64,000 nt of DNA from Thiothrix unzii (GTDB lineage: Bacteria; Pseudomonadota; Gammaproteobacteria; Thiotrichales; Thiotrichaceae): NCBI RefSeq assembly GCF_017901175.1, contig NZ_CP072793.1, positions 3,038,001 to 3,102,000 on the forward strand. The letters are read 5' to 3'. The notes beneath the pieces were generated by a model. That model did no database searches. It was given only the letters and a program-made list of their open reading frames with translations, and was not told the origin of the DNA. Of this stretch, positions 54,700-62,993 are shown in pieces. Within the stretch, counting starts at the first letter, position 1, and every line of letters starts with the position of its first letter. The position numbers and the translations under genes are program-made.

Positions 54700-56061
54700 A
54701 TGGCGAGTGAATGGCAAAAATATCGTCTTGATGATATTGCTGAAGTTATAGATTCATTGCATAAATCCCCATCTTATTCTGATCATGGTTATTCAATGGT
54801 TAGAGTAACAGATATAAGGCCAGGATTCCTAAATCTTAATAACACATTTAAAGTAACATTTAGCATCTTTGACGAATTTACTAAGAAATACAAACCTAAA
54901 AAAGGGGATATTGTTTTTAGTCGAGTTGGTTCATATGGTATTAGCAGTTATGTTTCTACTGATGAACCATTTTGCTTAGGTCAAAATACTGTTGTTATAA
55001 ATCCAAAAATAGATGAACGATTTTTATATTTAACACTTCAGTCTGCATCAGTAAGACACCAAATTGAGAGTGTAGCTGTCGGTACAACTCAGAAAACAAT
55101 TAGTTTAAAAAGCATCAAAAATCTGGAAATTCTTTGTCCAGAAGTGCAGGAACAAAAAGCCATTGCCCACATCCTCGGCTCTCTCGACGACAAAATCGAA
55201 CTCAACCGCCAGATGAATGCCACGCTGGAAGCAATGGCGCAAGCCCTGTTCAAAAGCTGGTTCGTGGACTTCGATCCAGTGATTGATAACGCGCTGGCGG
55301 CGGGGAATCCCATTCCCGACGAACTCGAAGCCAAAGCCGCCGCCCGTCAAGCCTTGGGTGATGCGCGTAAGCCACTGCCGGAGGACATCCGCTCGCTGTT
55401 CCCGAATGCGTTTGTGTTCACTGAGGAAATGGGGTGGATACCGGAGGGGTGGGAGATTCTTTCTGTGAGTGAAGCGATTACAGTAAATCCTAGTGTTCAG
55501 CTTAAGAAAGGTGAAGTTGCTCCATTTATTGATATGAAAGCATTGCCGACTTCAGGCTATGCAATTGATGATGTAAGCCGAAAAGCCTATGCAGGTGGTG
55601 CAAAATTTAAGAATAAAGATGTATTGCTTGCTCGTATTACGCCTTGTTTAGAAAATGGAAAAACGGGAGTAGTCGATTTTTTGAAGAAGGGCGAATCAGG
55701 TTTTGGCTCAACAGAGTTTATTATTCTTCGAGGACGAAATGGATTAAATATGCCCTTTGTTGCATGTTTAGCTCGTGACGATAAATTTCGCACTCACTGT
55801 ATTCAAAGCATGGTTGGTTCTTCGGGCAGACAGCGTGTTCAAAATGCTTGCTTTGACAGTTTTTATTTGTGTTTACCCAAATCCGAGAAAATCAAACAAC
55901 AGTTTCACGATTCAACCAATGGCTTCTTTGAAAAAATTACAACACTAAAAAATGAAACCAATAGTTTGACACAGCTTCGGGATACGCTGTTGCCGAAGTT
56001 GTTGTCGGGTGAGTTGCGGATTCCAGAGGCGGATGAATTGGTGGAGGAATCCGTGGCATGA
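54700..56061 (+). CDS. hsdS: Type I restriction-modification specificity subunit HsdS
   Basis: 453 residues, two target-recognition domains (about 1-150 and 235-400) each followed by a helical conserved region. The first conserved region reads EQKAIAHILGSLDDKIELNRQMNATLEAMAQALFKSWFVDFDPV; the second ends LTQLRDTLLPKLLSGELRIPEA. Both TRDs are markedly AT-rich compared with the conserved regions, a usual sign of domain shuffling. GGAAGG precedes the ATG. It sets the split DNA target of the complex. Confidence 0.95.
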   Translation: MASEWQKYRLDDIAEVIDSLHKSPSYSDHGYSMVRVTDIRPGFLNLNNTFKVTFSIFDEFTKKYKPKKGDIVFSRVGSYGISSYVSTDEPFCLGQNTVVINPKIDERFLYLTLQSASVRHQIESVAVGTTQKTISLKSIKNLEILCPEVQEQKAIAHILGSLDDKIELNRQMNATLEAMAQALFKSWFVDFDPVIDNALAAGNPIPDELEAKAAARQALGDARKPLPEDIRSLFPNAFVFTEEMGWIPEGWEILSVSEAITVNPSVQLKKGEVAPFIDMKALPTSGYAIDDVSRKAYAGGAKFKNKDVLLARITPCLENGKTGVVDFLKKGESGFGSTEFIILRGRNGLNMPFVACLARDDKFRTHCIQSMVGSSGRQRVQNACFDSFYLCLPKSEKIKQQFHDSTNGFFEKITTLKNETNSLTQLRDTLLPKLLSGELRIPEADELVEESVA

Positions 56062-56093
56062 TTCCCTATCGGTTATATGAATCGTTGTGTCGA

Positions 56094-56168
56094 AGAGGGC
56101 AGACACATAGGTCTGCCCCTACAGATGATCGTGCCGTTGTAGGGGCGAACCTGCGTGTTCGCCCTCTT
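56094..56168. repeat. Composite palindromic element between hsdS and the phosphoesterase gene (copy 2)
   Basis: Two hairpin units in the order right-then-left: AGGGCAGAC...GTCTGCCCCTAC and GTAGGGGCGAAC...GTTCGCCCTC, 16-base spacer. Same family as the in-frame copies; here outside any gene. Confidence 0.88.
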
Positions 56169-56200
56169 AATGACCCTGATTCCGAAAAGGTGGTGCTTGC

Positions 56201-56833
56201 ATGAACCTAACCTTCATCTCCGACACCCATTCCCTGCACGACCGCTTACCCGCTATCGACGCAGGCGACGTGCTGATTCACTGCGGCGATTTCACCGGGC
56301 GCGGCACATTGGACGACACGCTGAATTTCGCCGAATTCATGGCAGCGCAGCCATTCACCCACAAGATCGTGATTGCCGGAAACCACGACTGGTGCTTTGA
56401 AGACAAACGCCGCAAAATCGCCGAATACATCCTCAAAGAATACGGCCTCATTTACCTAAACGATTCCGGCATCGAAATTGACGGCGTGAAATTCTGGGGT
56501 TCGCCCATCCAGCCCGAATTCTGTGACTGGGCATTCAACCGCGAACGCGGCGCAGACATCCGCCAACACTGGGACAAAATCCCCGCCGACACTGACGTAC
56601 TGATTACCCACGGCCCCGCGTCCGGCATACTAGACTTATGCACGCATGGTGAACGGGTTGGCTGCGAAGATTTGCTACACGCCATCCAGCGCATCAAACC
56701 GCGCATCCACGCCAGCGGCCACATCCACGAGGGCTACGGCAAAAAGAAAGTCGGCAAGACCCTATTCATCAACGCTTGCCTGCTGGACGAACGTTATCAG
56801 GTGCGTAATCCGCCGATTGTGGTGAAGTTATGA
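56201..56833 (+). CDS. Calcineurin-like metallophosphoesterase in the hsd operon
   Basis: 210 residues with all metal motifs of the family: FISDTHSLHDR (Asp, His), HCGDFTGRG, AGNHDWCF, ITHGPASG and HASGHIHEGYG. Binuclear metal phosphatases of this type cleave phosphomono- or diesters, or nucleic acids. It is read with hsdR (the stop overlaps the hsdR ATG by 4 bases), so it probably acts together with the restriction system, perhaps as an accessory nuclease or phosphatase. Its role in the system is unknown. Confidence 0.9.
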   Translation: MNLTFISDTHSLHDRLPAIDAGDVLIHCGDFTGRGTLDDTLNFAEFMAAQPFTHKIVIAGNHDWCFEDKRRKIAEYILKEYGLIYLNDSGIEIDGVKFWGSPIQPEFCDWAFNRERGADIRQHWDKIPADTDVLITHGPASGILDLCTHGERVGCEDLLHAIQRIKPRIHASGHIHEGYGKKKVGKTLFINACLLDERYQVRNPPIVVKL

Positions 56834-59800
56834 GCCGTTTCACCGAAGCCAAACTGGAACAAGCCATCATCACCCTACTGGGCGAACAGGGCTACCCGCA
56901 CGTTCGCGGTGACACCCTGACCCGCACCCCGCAGGACGTGCTGCTGCAAGACGAACTCCGCGCTTACCTGCAAAACCGCTACGCGCATGAAGGCATTACC
57001 GCTGGTGAAATCGAACAGATCATCCGCCATTTGGAAGCACTGCCCGCCTCCGACCTCTACGACAGCAACAAAACCGTAATGAAGTTGGTCTGCGATGGTT
57101 TCCTGCTCAAGCGCGAAGACCGCAGCCAGAAAGACCTCTACATCCAGCTCATCGACTACAGCGATTTGGTAGGGGCAGACCTACGTGTCTGCCCTCCTTC
57201 AAACGTAACGGCACAAAGAGAAGAGGGCGCACACATAGGTGCGCCCCTACGCGAGGAAATGGCGATTGCGGAAGGTTTCCAACCTCGCTACCGTGCCAGC
57301 AAAAACCGCTACCAACTGGTCAACCAGCTCGAAATCGAAGGCTACGAAAAGCGCATTCCCGACGCGATCCTGTACATCAACGGCTTGCCGCTGGTGGTGT
57401 TCGAGTTCAAAAGCGCGGTACGTGAGGACGCCACCATCCACGATGCCTACGTGCAGCTCACCACCCGCTACCGTCGCGACATTCCCGAACTGCTCAAATA
57501 CAACGCGCTGTGCGTGATTTCCGACGGAGTAAACAGCAAGGTTGGCTCGCTATTCGCCCGCTATGAATTTTTCTACGCATGGCGCAAGGTCACGGGCGAT
57601 GAAAATCTGGCGGTGGATGGCATTTCATCGCTGCACACCCTGATACAAGGCTTATTCGACAAACGCCGTCTGCGCGATGTAATCCGCAATTTCATCTACC
57701 TGCCGGACACTTCCCGCAAAGAAGAAAAAGTGGTGTGCCGTTACCCGCAGTATTACGCCGCCACTAAGCTGTATGCCCACATCCTCACACACCGTAAACC
57801 GCACGGCGACGGCAAAGGCGGCACGTATTTCGGCGCGACGGGTTGCGGCAAGAGCTACACCATGCTGTTCCTTGCCCGCCTACTGATGCGCAGTGTGGAA
57901 CTCGCCAGCCCCACTATCGTGTTGATTACCGACCGCACCGACCTCGACGACCAGCTTTCCGGGCAGTTCGTCAAAGCCAAAAGCTACATCGGCGACGACA
58001 ATATTATCAGCGTGGAAAGCCGCACCCAGTTGCGTGAATTGCTCAAAGGGCGCACCAGCGGAGGGGTGTTCCTCACCACCATCCACAAATTCACCGAAGA
58101 CATTGAGCTACTGTCCGAGCGCAACAACATCATCTGCATTTCGGATGAGGCGCACCGCAGCCAGATTAACCTCGACCAGAAAGTCCGCGTTACCGAACAG
58201 GGTGTGAAACGCACTTTCGGTTTCGCCAAATACCTGCACGACTCGCTGCCCAACGCCACCTACGTCGGCTTCACTGGCACACCCGTGGATGCCACGCTAG
58301 AAGTCTTCGGGCGTATCGTCGACAGCTACACCATGACCGAATCGGTCAAAGACGACATCACCGTGCGCATCGTCTACGAAGGCCGCGCCGCCAAAGTCAT
58401 CCTCGACAACCAGAAACTGAAAGACATCGAAGCCTACTACCAGCAATGCGCGGAAGATGGCGCGAGCGACTACCAAATTGAGGAAAGCAAAAAAGCCTCC
58501 GCCAATATGAGCGCGATCCTCGGCGACCCCGACCGCCTCAAGGCACTCGCGGCTGATTTCGTCGCACACTACGAAAACCGGGTGGCGGAAGGCGCAACCC
58601 TCAAGGGCAAAGCCATGTTCGTGTGCAGCAAGCGCGAAATCGCCTGGGATTTCTACCAGCAAATCATCGCCCTGCGTCCCGAATGGGCAGAAGTGCGTGA
58701 ACCTGTAGGGGCAGACCTACGTGTCTGCCCTTCTTCGGAATCAGGGGATTTGGGGCAAGGGCAGACACGCAGGTCTGCCCCTACAAGAATCAATGACATA
58801 AAGCCCAGCGAACACCTAAAACTGGTGATGACACGCGGGCAAGATGACCCCAAAGCCCTGTACGACCTGTTGGGAACCAAGGAATACCGCAAGGAACTCG
58901 ACCGCCAGTTCAAGGAAGCCAAGTCCAATTTCAAAATCGCCATCGTGGTGGATATGTGGCTGACTGGCTTTGACGTGCCGGAACTGGACACGATCTACAT
59001 CGACAAACCGATCCAGCGGCACAGCCTGATCCAGACCATTTCCCGCGTCAACCGCACCATTGCAGGCAAAAACAAGGGGCTGGTGGTCGATTACATCGGC
59101 ATCAAACGCCAAATGAACGAAGCCCTCAAGCAGTATTCCAAAGGTGACGAAGACAACTTTGAGGAAATCCAGCAATCCATTATCGCCGTCAAAGACCAAT
59201 TGGATTTACTGGATAAATTGTTTTATCCATTTTTTCAATCAGACACCGAAAAAGGGCAGACACACAGGTCTGCCCCTACGAGGAATGGCGGTTCTATTGT
59301 AGGGGCGCACCTACGTGTGCGCCCTGATTTCACAAGATATTTCTACAGCACGCCTGTTGAACAATTGACGTACCTGAATCTTGCCGCCGAATTCGTGCAG
59401 CTCACCCAAAAGCTCGAACAGCGTTTCATGGGGCTGGTGAAACGCCTCAAGGCCGCTTACGACATCTGTTCCGGCAGCGACGCTTTCACCCAAAGCGACC
59501 GCGACCGCATCCACTTCTACTTGGCAGTGCGCTCCATTGTCTTCAAGCTCACCCGTGGCAACGCCCCGGATACCGCGCAAATGAACGCCAAAGTACGCGA
59601 AATGATCAAAGACGCGCTGCAAAGCGATGGCGTGGAAGAAATCTTTAAGCTGGGCGAAGATGCTACCGCTGAGGTGGATTTATTCTCGGACGACTACCTC
59701 GCCAAGATCGACAAGATCAAATTGCCCAACACCAAAATCAAACTGCTGCAACAGCTACTCGAACGCGCCATTGCCGAATTCAAGAAGACCAACCGCGCCA

Positions 59801-60258
59801 AGGGCGTGGACTTCTCCAAACAGTTCAAAGCACTGGTTGACCGCTACAACGAGCGCGACGAACAAAATGTGCTGGTCAGCAACGTGCTGGATGACTTCGC
59901 CAATGAAATCATCGACCTGTTCCACGCCCTGCAACGCGAAAAGGCATCTTTCGCTGATCTCGGCATCGACTTTGAGGAAAAGGCATTCTACGACATCCTC
60001 AAGGGGCTGGCGGTCAAATACGACTTCACTTACCCGGAAGCGAAGCTGCTGACCCTCGCCCAAGCCGTGAAAGCGGTGGTCGATGACAAAAGCAAATACA
60101 CCGACTGGAACCAGCGCGAAGACATTAAGGCAGAACTGAAAGTTGACTTGATTATGCTGTTGGCTAAATACGGCTACCCGCCAGTCGATCGCGACGAGGT
60201 TTACAAGGAAATCTTTGCGCAGGCGGAAAACTTCAAGCAATACCGGAATTCAGCATGA
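56830..60258 (+). CDS. hsdR: Type I restriction endonuclease subunit HsdR
   Basis: 1142 residues. N-terminal PD-(D/E)xK nuclease (IPDAILYINGLPLVVFEFKSA, about 180-195), then SF2 translocase with Walker A FGATGCGKSYT (about 336) and DEAH (about 438), and motif VI region LIQTISRVNRTIAGK. The helical C-terminal domain binds HsdM. Three palindromic elements are translated within it: about residues 114-140, 626-652 and 808-832, each beginning or ending with VGADLRVCP/VGAHLRVRP. They fall in likely loops, outside the named motifs, and all keep the frame. The stop overlaps the hypF start. Confidence 0.95.
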   Translation: MSRFTEAKLEQAIITLLGEQGYPHVRGDTLTRTPQDVLLQDELRAYLQNRYAHEGITAGEIEQIIRHLEALPASDLYDSNKTVMKLVCDGFLLKREDRSQKDLYIQLIDYSDLVGADLRVCPPSNVTAQREEGAHIGAPLREEMAIAEGFQPRYRASKNRYQLVNQLEIEGYEKRIPDAILYINGLPLVVFEFKSAVREDATIHDAYVQLTTRYRRDIPELLKYNALCVISDGVNSKVGSLFARYEFFYAWRKVTGDENLAVDGISSLHTLIQGLFDKRRLRDVIRNFIYLPDTSRKEEKVVCRYPQYYAATKLYAHILTHRKPHGDGKGGTYFGATGCGKSYTMLFLARLLMRSVELASPTIVLITDRTDLDDQLSGQFVKAKSYIGDDNIISVESRTQLRELLKGRTSGGVFLTTIHKFTEDIELLSERNNIICISDEAHRSQINLDQKVRVTEQGVKRTFGFAKYLHDSLPNATYVGFTGTPVDATLEVFGRIVDSYTMTESVKDDITVRIVYEGRAAKVILDNQKLKDIEAYYQQCAEDGASDYQIEESKKASANMSAILGDPDRLKALAADFVAHYENRVAEGATLKGKAMFVCSKREIAWDFYQQIIALRPEWAEVREPVGADLRVCPSSESGDLGQGQTRRSAPTRINDIKPSEHLKLVMTRGQDDPKALYDLLGTKEYRKELDRQFKEAKSNFKIAIVVDMWLTGFDVPELDTIYIDKPIQRHSLIQTISRVNRTIAGKNKGLVVDYIGIKRQMNEALKQYSKGDEDNFEEIQQSIIAVKDQLDLLDKLFYPFFQSDTEKGQTHRSAPTRNGGSIVGAHLRVRPDFTRYFYSTPVEQLTYLNLAAEFVQLTQKLEQRFMGLVKRLKAAYDICSGSDAFTQSDRDRIHFYLAVRSIVFKLTRGNAPDTAQMNAKVREMIKDALQSDGVEEIFKLGEDATAEVDLFSDDYLAKIDKIKLPNTKIKLLQQLLERAIAEFKKTNRAKGVDFSKQFKALVDRYNERDEQNVLVSNVLDDFANEIIDLFHALQREKASFADLGIDFEEKAFYDILKGLAVKYDFTYPEAKLLTLAQAVKAVVDDKSKYTDWNQREDIKAELKVDLIMLLAKYGYPPVDRDEVYKEIFAQAENFKQYRNSA
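57169..57250. repeat. Composite palindromic element in hsdR (copy 3)
   Basis: GTAGGGGCAGAC-CTACGT-GTCTGCCC, spacer, then AGGGCGCAC...GTGCGCCCCTAC. 82 bases; left unit reads VGADLRVCP, right unit EGAHIGAPL. Confidence 0.9.
58705..58784. repeat. Composite palindromic element in hsdR (copy 4)
   Basis: GTAGGGGCAGAC-CTACGT-GTCTGCCC and AGGGCAGAC...GTCTGCCCCTAC, 80 bases; left unit reads VGADLRVCP, right unit GQTRRSAPT. Confidence 0.9.
59253..59325. repeat. Composite palindromic element in hsdR (copy 5)
   Basis: Units in right-then-left order as at 56094: AGGGCAGAC...GTCTGCCCCTAC then GTAGGGGCGCAC...GTGCGCCCT. Reads GQTHRSAPT then VGAHLRVRP, in frame. Confidence 0.9.
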
Positions 60259-62576
60259 TGACCGCCCAACGCATTCGCATCACCGGCCTAGTCCAAGGTG
60301 TCGGCTTTCGCCCCAACGTCTGGCGGCTGGCGCAGGCTTGCCATATCGCCGGAACTGTGCGCAATGACAGCAGCGGCGTATTGATCGAAGCGTGGGGCAG
60401 TGAATCTGCACTGGCAGCTTTTCAACAGCAATTACGCACCGATATTCCACCACTGGCGCACATTGAACGGCTCCAGATTACCGCGCTGGAAGCCGCTTGC
60501 CCGCATCACGATTTCCGCATTATTGCCAGTGAGTCCGGTGAAATTCACACCGGTATCGTCGCGGATGCGGCGACGTGTGCCGCTTGCCGTGCGGATATTT
60601 TCGACGTAAACAATCGCCGTTACCGTTACCCATTTACCAATTGCACCCATTGCGGGCCGCGTTTGAGCATTGTGCGCACCATTCCCTATGACCGTGCGAA
60701 TACCAGCATGGCGGGGTTTGCGCAATGTCCCGACTGTTTGCGCGAATACACCGACCCCGCTGACCGGCGGTTTCATGCGCAACCGAATGCGTGTCCGACG
60801 TGTGGCCCCAAGGTGTGGCTAGAAGATATGGCGGGGCAAGCGATTTCAGCCGATGCTGGCGAACGCGATTGCCTTGATACCGCCCAGCGTTTATTGCGCG
60901 AAGGGCATATTCTCGCGTTAATGGGCTTGGGTGGAGTGCATTTGGTGTGTGATGCCAGCAATGCAACGGCGGTGGCAAATTTGCGGCAGCGTAAACGCCG
61001 TTATCAGAAACCGTTGGCGTTGATGGCGCGGGATTTAGCGGTGGTGCGGCAATATTGCCGGGTCAGCGAGGCAGAGGCGGCGTTGTTGCAAAGCAAATAC
61101 GCGCCGATTGTGTTGTTGGAAGCAAAGGTGTGGTTAAACGGGGTATCTTCCGTTCCCTTCCTCGGCTTCATGCTCCCCTACACGCCGCTTCATGCCTTAT
61201 TGCTCGAAACGTGGGACACGCCGCTGGTGATGACCAGTGCCAATCTCAGCGAAGAACCGCAGTGCATCACCTTGGATGAAACCCGCCAGCGGATGCAGGG
61301 CATCGCCGACTATTTGCTGTTACACAATCGCCCGATTGTTAACCGCGTGGATGATTCTGTTGCGCGGATTCTGGGCGGTAAGTCGCGCTTATTGCGGCGG
61401 GCGCGAGGTTATGCACCGGAACACATTCATTTACCGGCGGGCTTTACGGATGTGCCGCCACTGCTCGCGATGGGTGGCGAACTCAAAAACACCTTCGCAC
61501 TGGTACGCGACGGGCAAGTGATACTTTCGCAACATTTAGGCGATCTTGAGGACGCACGCACCGGGCGCGAATACACCCACACCTTGCAGCTTTACCGCGA
61601 CTTGTTTCAACACCAGCCGCAAGCGATTGTGGTCGATAAACACCCCGGCTACCGCTCCACTCAAGTGGGGCAACAATGGGCGCGGGAACAGGCTTTACCC
61701 GTGATTGAAGTGCAACATCACCACGCCCACATAGCGGCTTGCATGGCGGATAACGACTGGTCGTTAGCGGGTGGTCAAGTTTTGGGTATCGTGCTGGACG
61801 GGCTGGGTTACGGCGATGATGGCACGTTGTGGGGCGGCGAATTTTTGCTGGCAGATTACGCCAATTACCAGCGTGTCGGGCATTTCAAACCCGTTGCCAT
61901 GCCCGGTGGTACGCAAGCGATTTTGCAACCTTGGCGCAATACTTGGGCACATTTACACGCGCTCGGCTGGGACAACATAGCCGCATCGTTTGCGGATCTG
62001 GGGTTGCTGCAATTCCTGCAACAACAACCGCTGGCAACGCTGGAAACCATGCTGGCGCGTGGCTTGAATTCGCCGTTAAGCAGTTCCTGCGGGCGACTGT
62101 TTGATGCGGTAGCGGCAGCACTCGATTGCAGCCGCGCCAATATCAGCTACGAAGGGCAAGCCGCGATCGAACTCGAAGCTCTTGCCGCCGCTGCGCCCGA
62201 TAGCGTTCAACCCTATCCGTTCGCCATTGCCAAAAACGCAGCGGACTGTTGGGAAATCGACCCCGCTCCGCTCTGGTACGCGCTGCTTCATGACCTGCAA
62301 AACGGCACGCAACGCGCAACCATTGCGGCGCGTTTCCACCAAGGTTTGATCCGCGTGATTGTTGAGTTGGCGCAACGGTTGCGTGTGGAATATCCCGACA
62401 TTCAAGCGGTCGCGTTATCGGGTGGGGTGTTTCAAAATACGTTGCTGTTTAACGGGATTAATCAGCAATTGACCGACGCAGGGGTGCGGGTCTTAACACA
62501 CCAACACGTACCGACTAACGATGGCGGCATTGCGTTGGGGCAGGCGGTGATTGGCGCGGCGCGGGGTAAAGTCTGA
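60255..62576 (+). CDS. hypF: Carbamoyltransferase HypF
   Basis: 773 residues. Domains: acylphosphatase-like (RIRITGLVQGVGFRPNVWRLAQ, 1-90), two zinc fingers (CAACRADIFD...CTHC, CPDC...CPTC, about 107-180), a YrdC-like domain (about 200-375) and the Kae1-like carbamoyltransferase domain (VIEVQHHHAHIAACMADN, DGLGYGDDGTLWGGE, LSGGVFQN). HypF makes carbamoyl-AMP from carbamoyl phosphate and loads the HypE tail. Its ATG sits at the hsdR stop (ATGATGA), so it seems to be translated from the restriction operon message. Completes the hypABCDEF set. Confidence 0.97.
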   Translation: MMTAQRIRITGLVQGVGFRPNVWRLAQACHIAGTVRNDSSGVLIEAWGSESALAAFQQQLRTDIPPLAHIERLQITALEAACPHHDFRIIASESGEIHTGIVADAATCAACRADIFDVNNRRYRYPFTNCTHCGPRLSIVRTIPYDRANTSMAGFAQCPDCLREYTDPADRRFHAQPNACPTCGPKVWLEDMAGQAISADAGERDCLDTAQRLLREGHILALMGLGGVHLVCDASNATAVANLRQRKRRYQKPLALMARDLAVVRQYCRVSEAEAALLQSKYAPIVLLEAKVWLNGVSSVPFLGFMLPYTPLHALLLETWDTPLVMTSANLSEEPQCITLDETRQRMQGIADYLLLHNRPIVNRVDDSVARILGGKSRLLRRARGYAPEHIHLPAGFTDVPPLLAMGGELKNTFALVRDGQVILSQHLGDLEDARTGREYTHTLQLYRDLFQHQPQAIVVDKHPGYRSTQVGQQWAREQALPVIEVQHHHAHIAACMADNDWSLAGGQVLGIVLDGLGYGDDGTLWGGEFLLADYANYQRVGHFKPVAMPGGTQAILQPWRNTWAHLHALGWDNIAASFADLGLLQFLQQQPLATLETMLARGLNSPLSSSCGRLFDAVAAALDCSRANISYEGQAAIELEALAAAAPDSVQPYPFAIAKNAADCWEIDPAPLWYALLHDLQNGTQRATIAARFHQGLIRVIVELAQRLRVEYPDIQAVALSGGVFQNTLLFNGINQQLTDAGVRVLTHQHVPTNDGGIALGQAVIGAARGKV

Positions 62577-62651
62577 TTTTTCAGATTCATTCTCGGAATA
62601 CAGATAGATCAACGCGTTGGAATCAAGGAAAAGCTTAGCGGGCATTGGCAT
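62577..62651 (-). pseudogene. Truncated PIN-domain toxin (5' end only)
   Basis: The minus-strand frame right after the antitoxin starts MPAKLFLDSNALIYLYSENE, the first strand and catalytic Asp of a VapC-like PIN toxin. After about 25 residues the sequence becomes the antisense of hypF and no PIN motif follows. The break is at the hypF stop codon, so the toxin was cut by the event that joined hypF to this place. Confidence 0.65.
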
Positions 62652-62832
62652 CCTCACGGTCAAAGCGATAACCACGGGTTTTCAACTTAATCGCCAAGAA
62701 ATTACGTTTGCCTTTAGCGGAGCGTTGAGCCTCTTCACGCATCATCTGCATGAATTTTTCCTCGCTCACCTCGGCAAGTTCATCTGGTGACAGATCTGCC
62801 AAACGCTGTTGTAGGTCGTTCAGTGTGGTCAT
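62635..62832 (-). CDS. Small antitoxin-like protein next to the broken PIN toxin
   Basis: 65 residues from ATG 62832 (GGGAGG 8 bases before; 62853 is an alternative). Helical and charged: LNDLQQRLADLSPDELAEVSEEKFMQMMREEAQRSAKGK, then a basic beta tail. The stop overlaps the start of the PIN remnant, the usual antitoxin-toxin order. It is intact and probably a left-over antitoxin. Confidence 0.7.
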   Translation of the reverse strand: MTTLNDLQQRLADLSPDELAEVSEEKFMQMMREEAQRSAKGKRNFLAIKLKTRGYRFDREDANAR

Positions 62833-62993
62833 GCTTCGCGCCTCCCGTATCATGTGCTTAGAGTCTTGAATGTTGAATCATTATTGTCAATATCGCCACC
62901 TTGAAGCGGTGATTAACTGTTCATAAAGCCGGACAAAATGGCGGATAAACGTTATGATTCATGGCGTAAACCCTTATCGCCACAAGGTTATCC

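Noticed and set aside
53669-59325. Insertion-sequence ends or integron attC sites
   Set aside because: No transposase or integrase gene, no flanking target duplications seen, and the elements are short and inside open frames.
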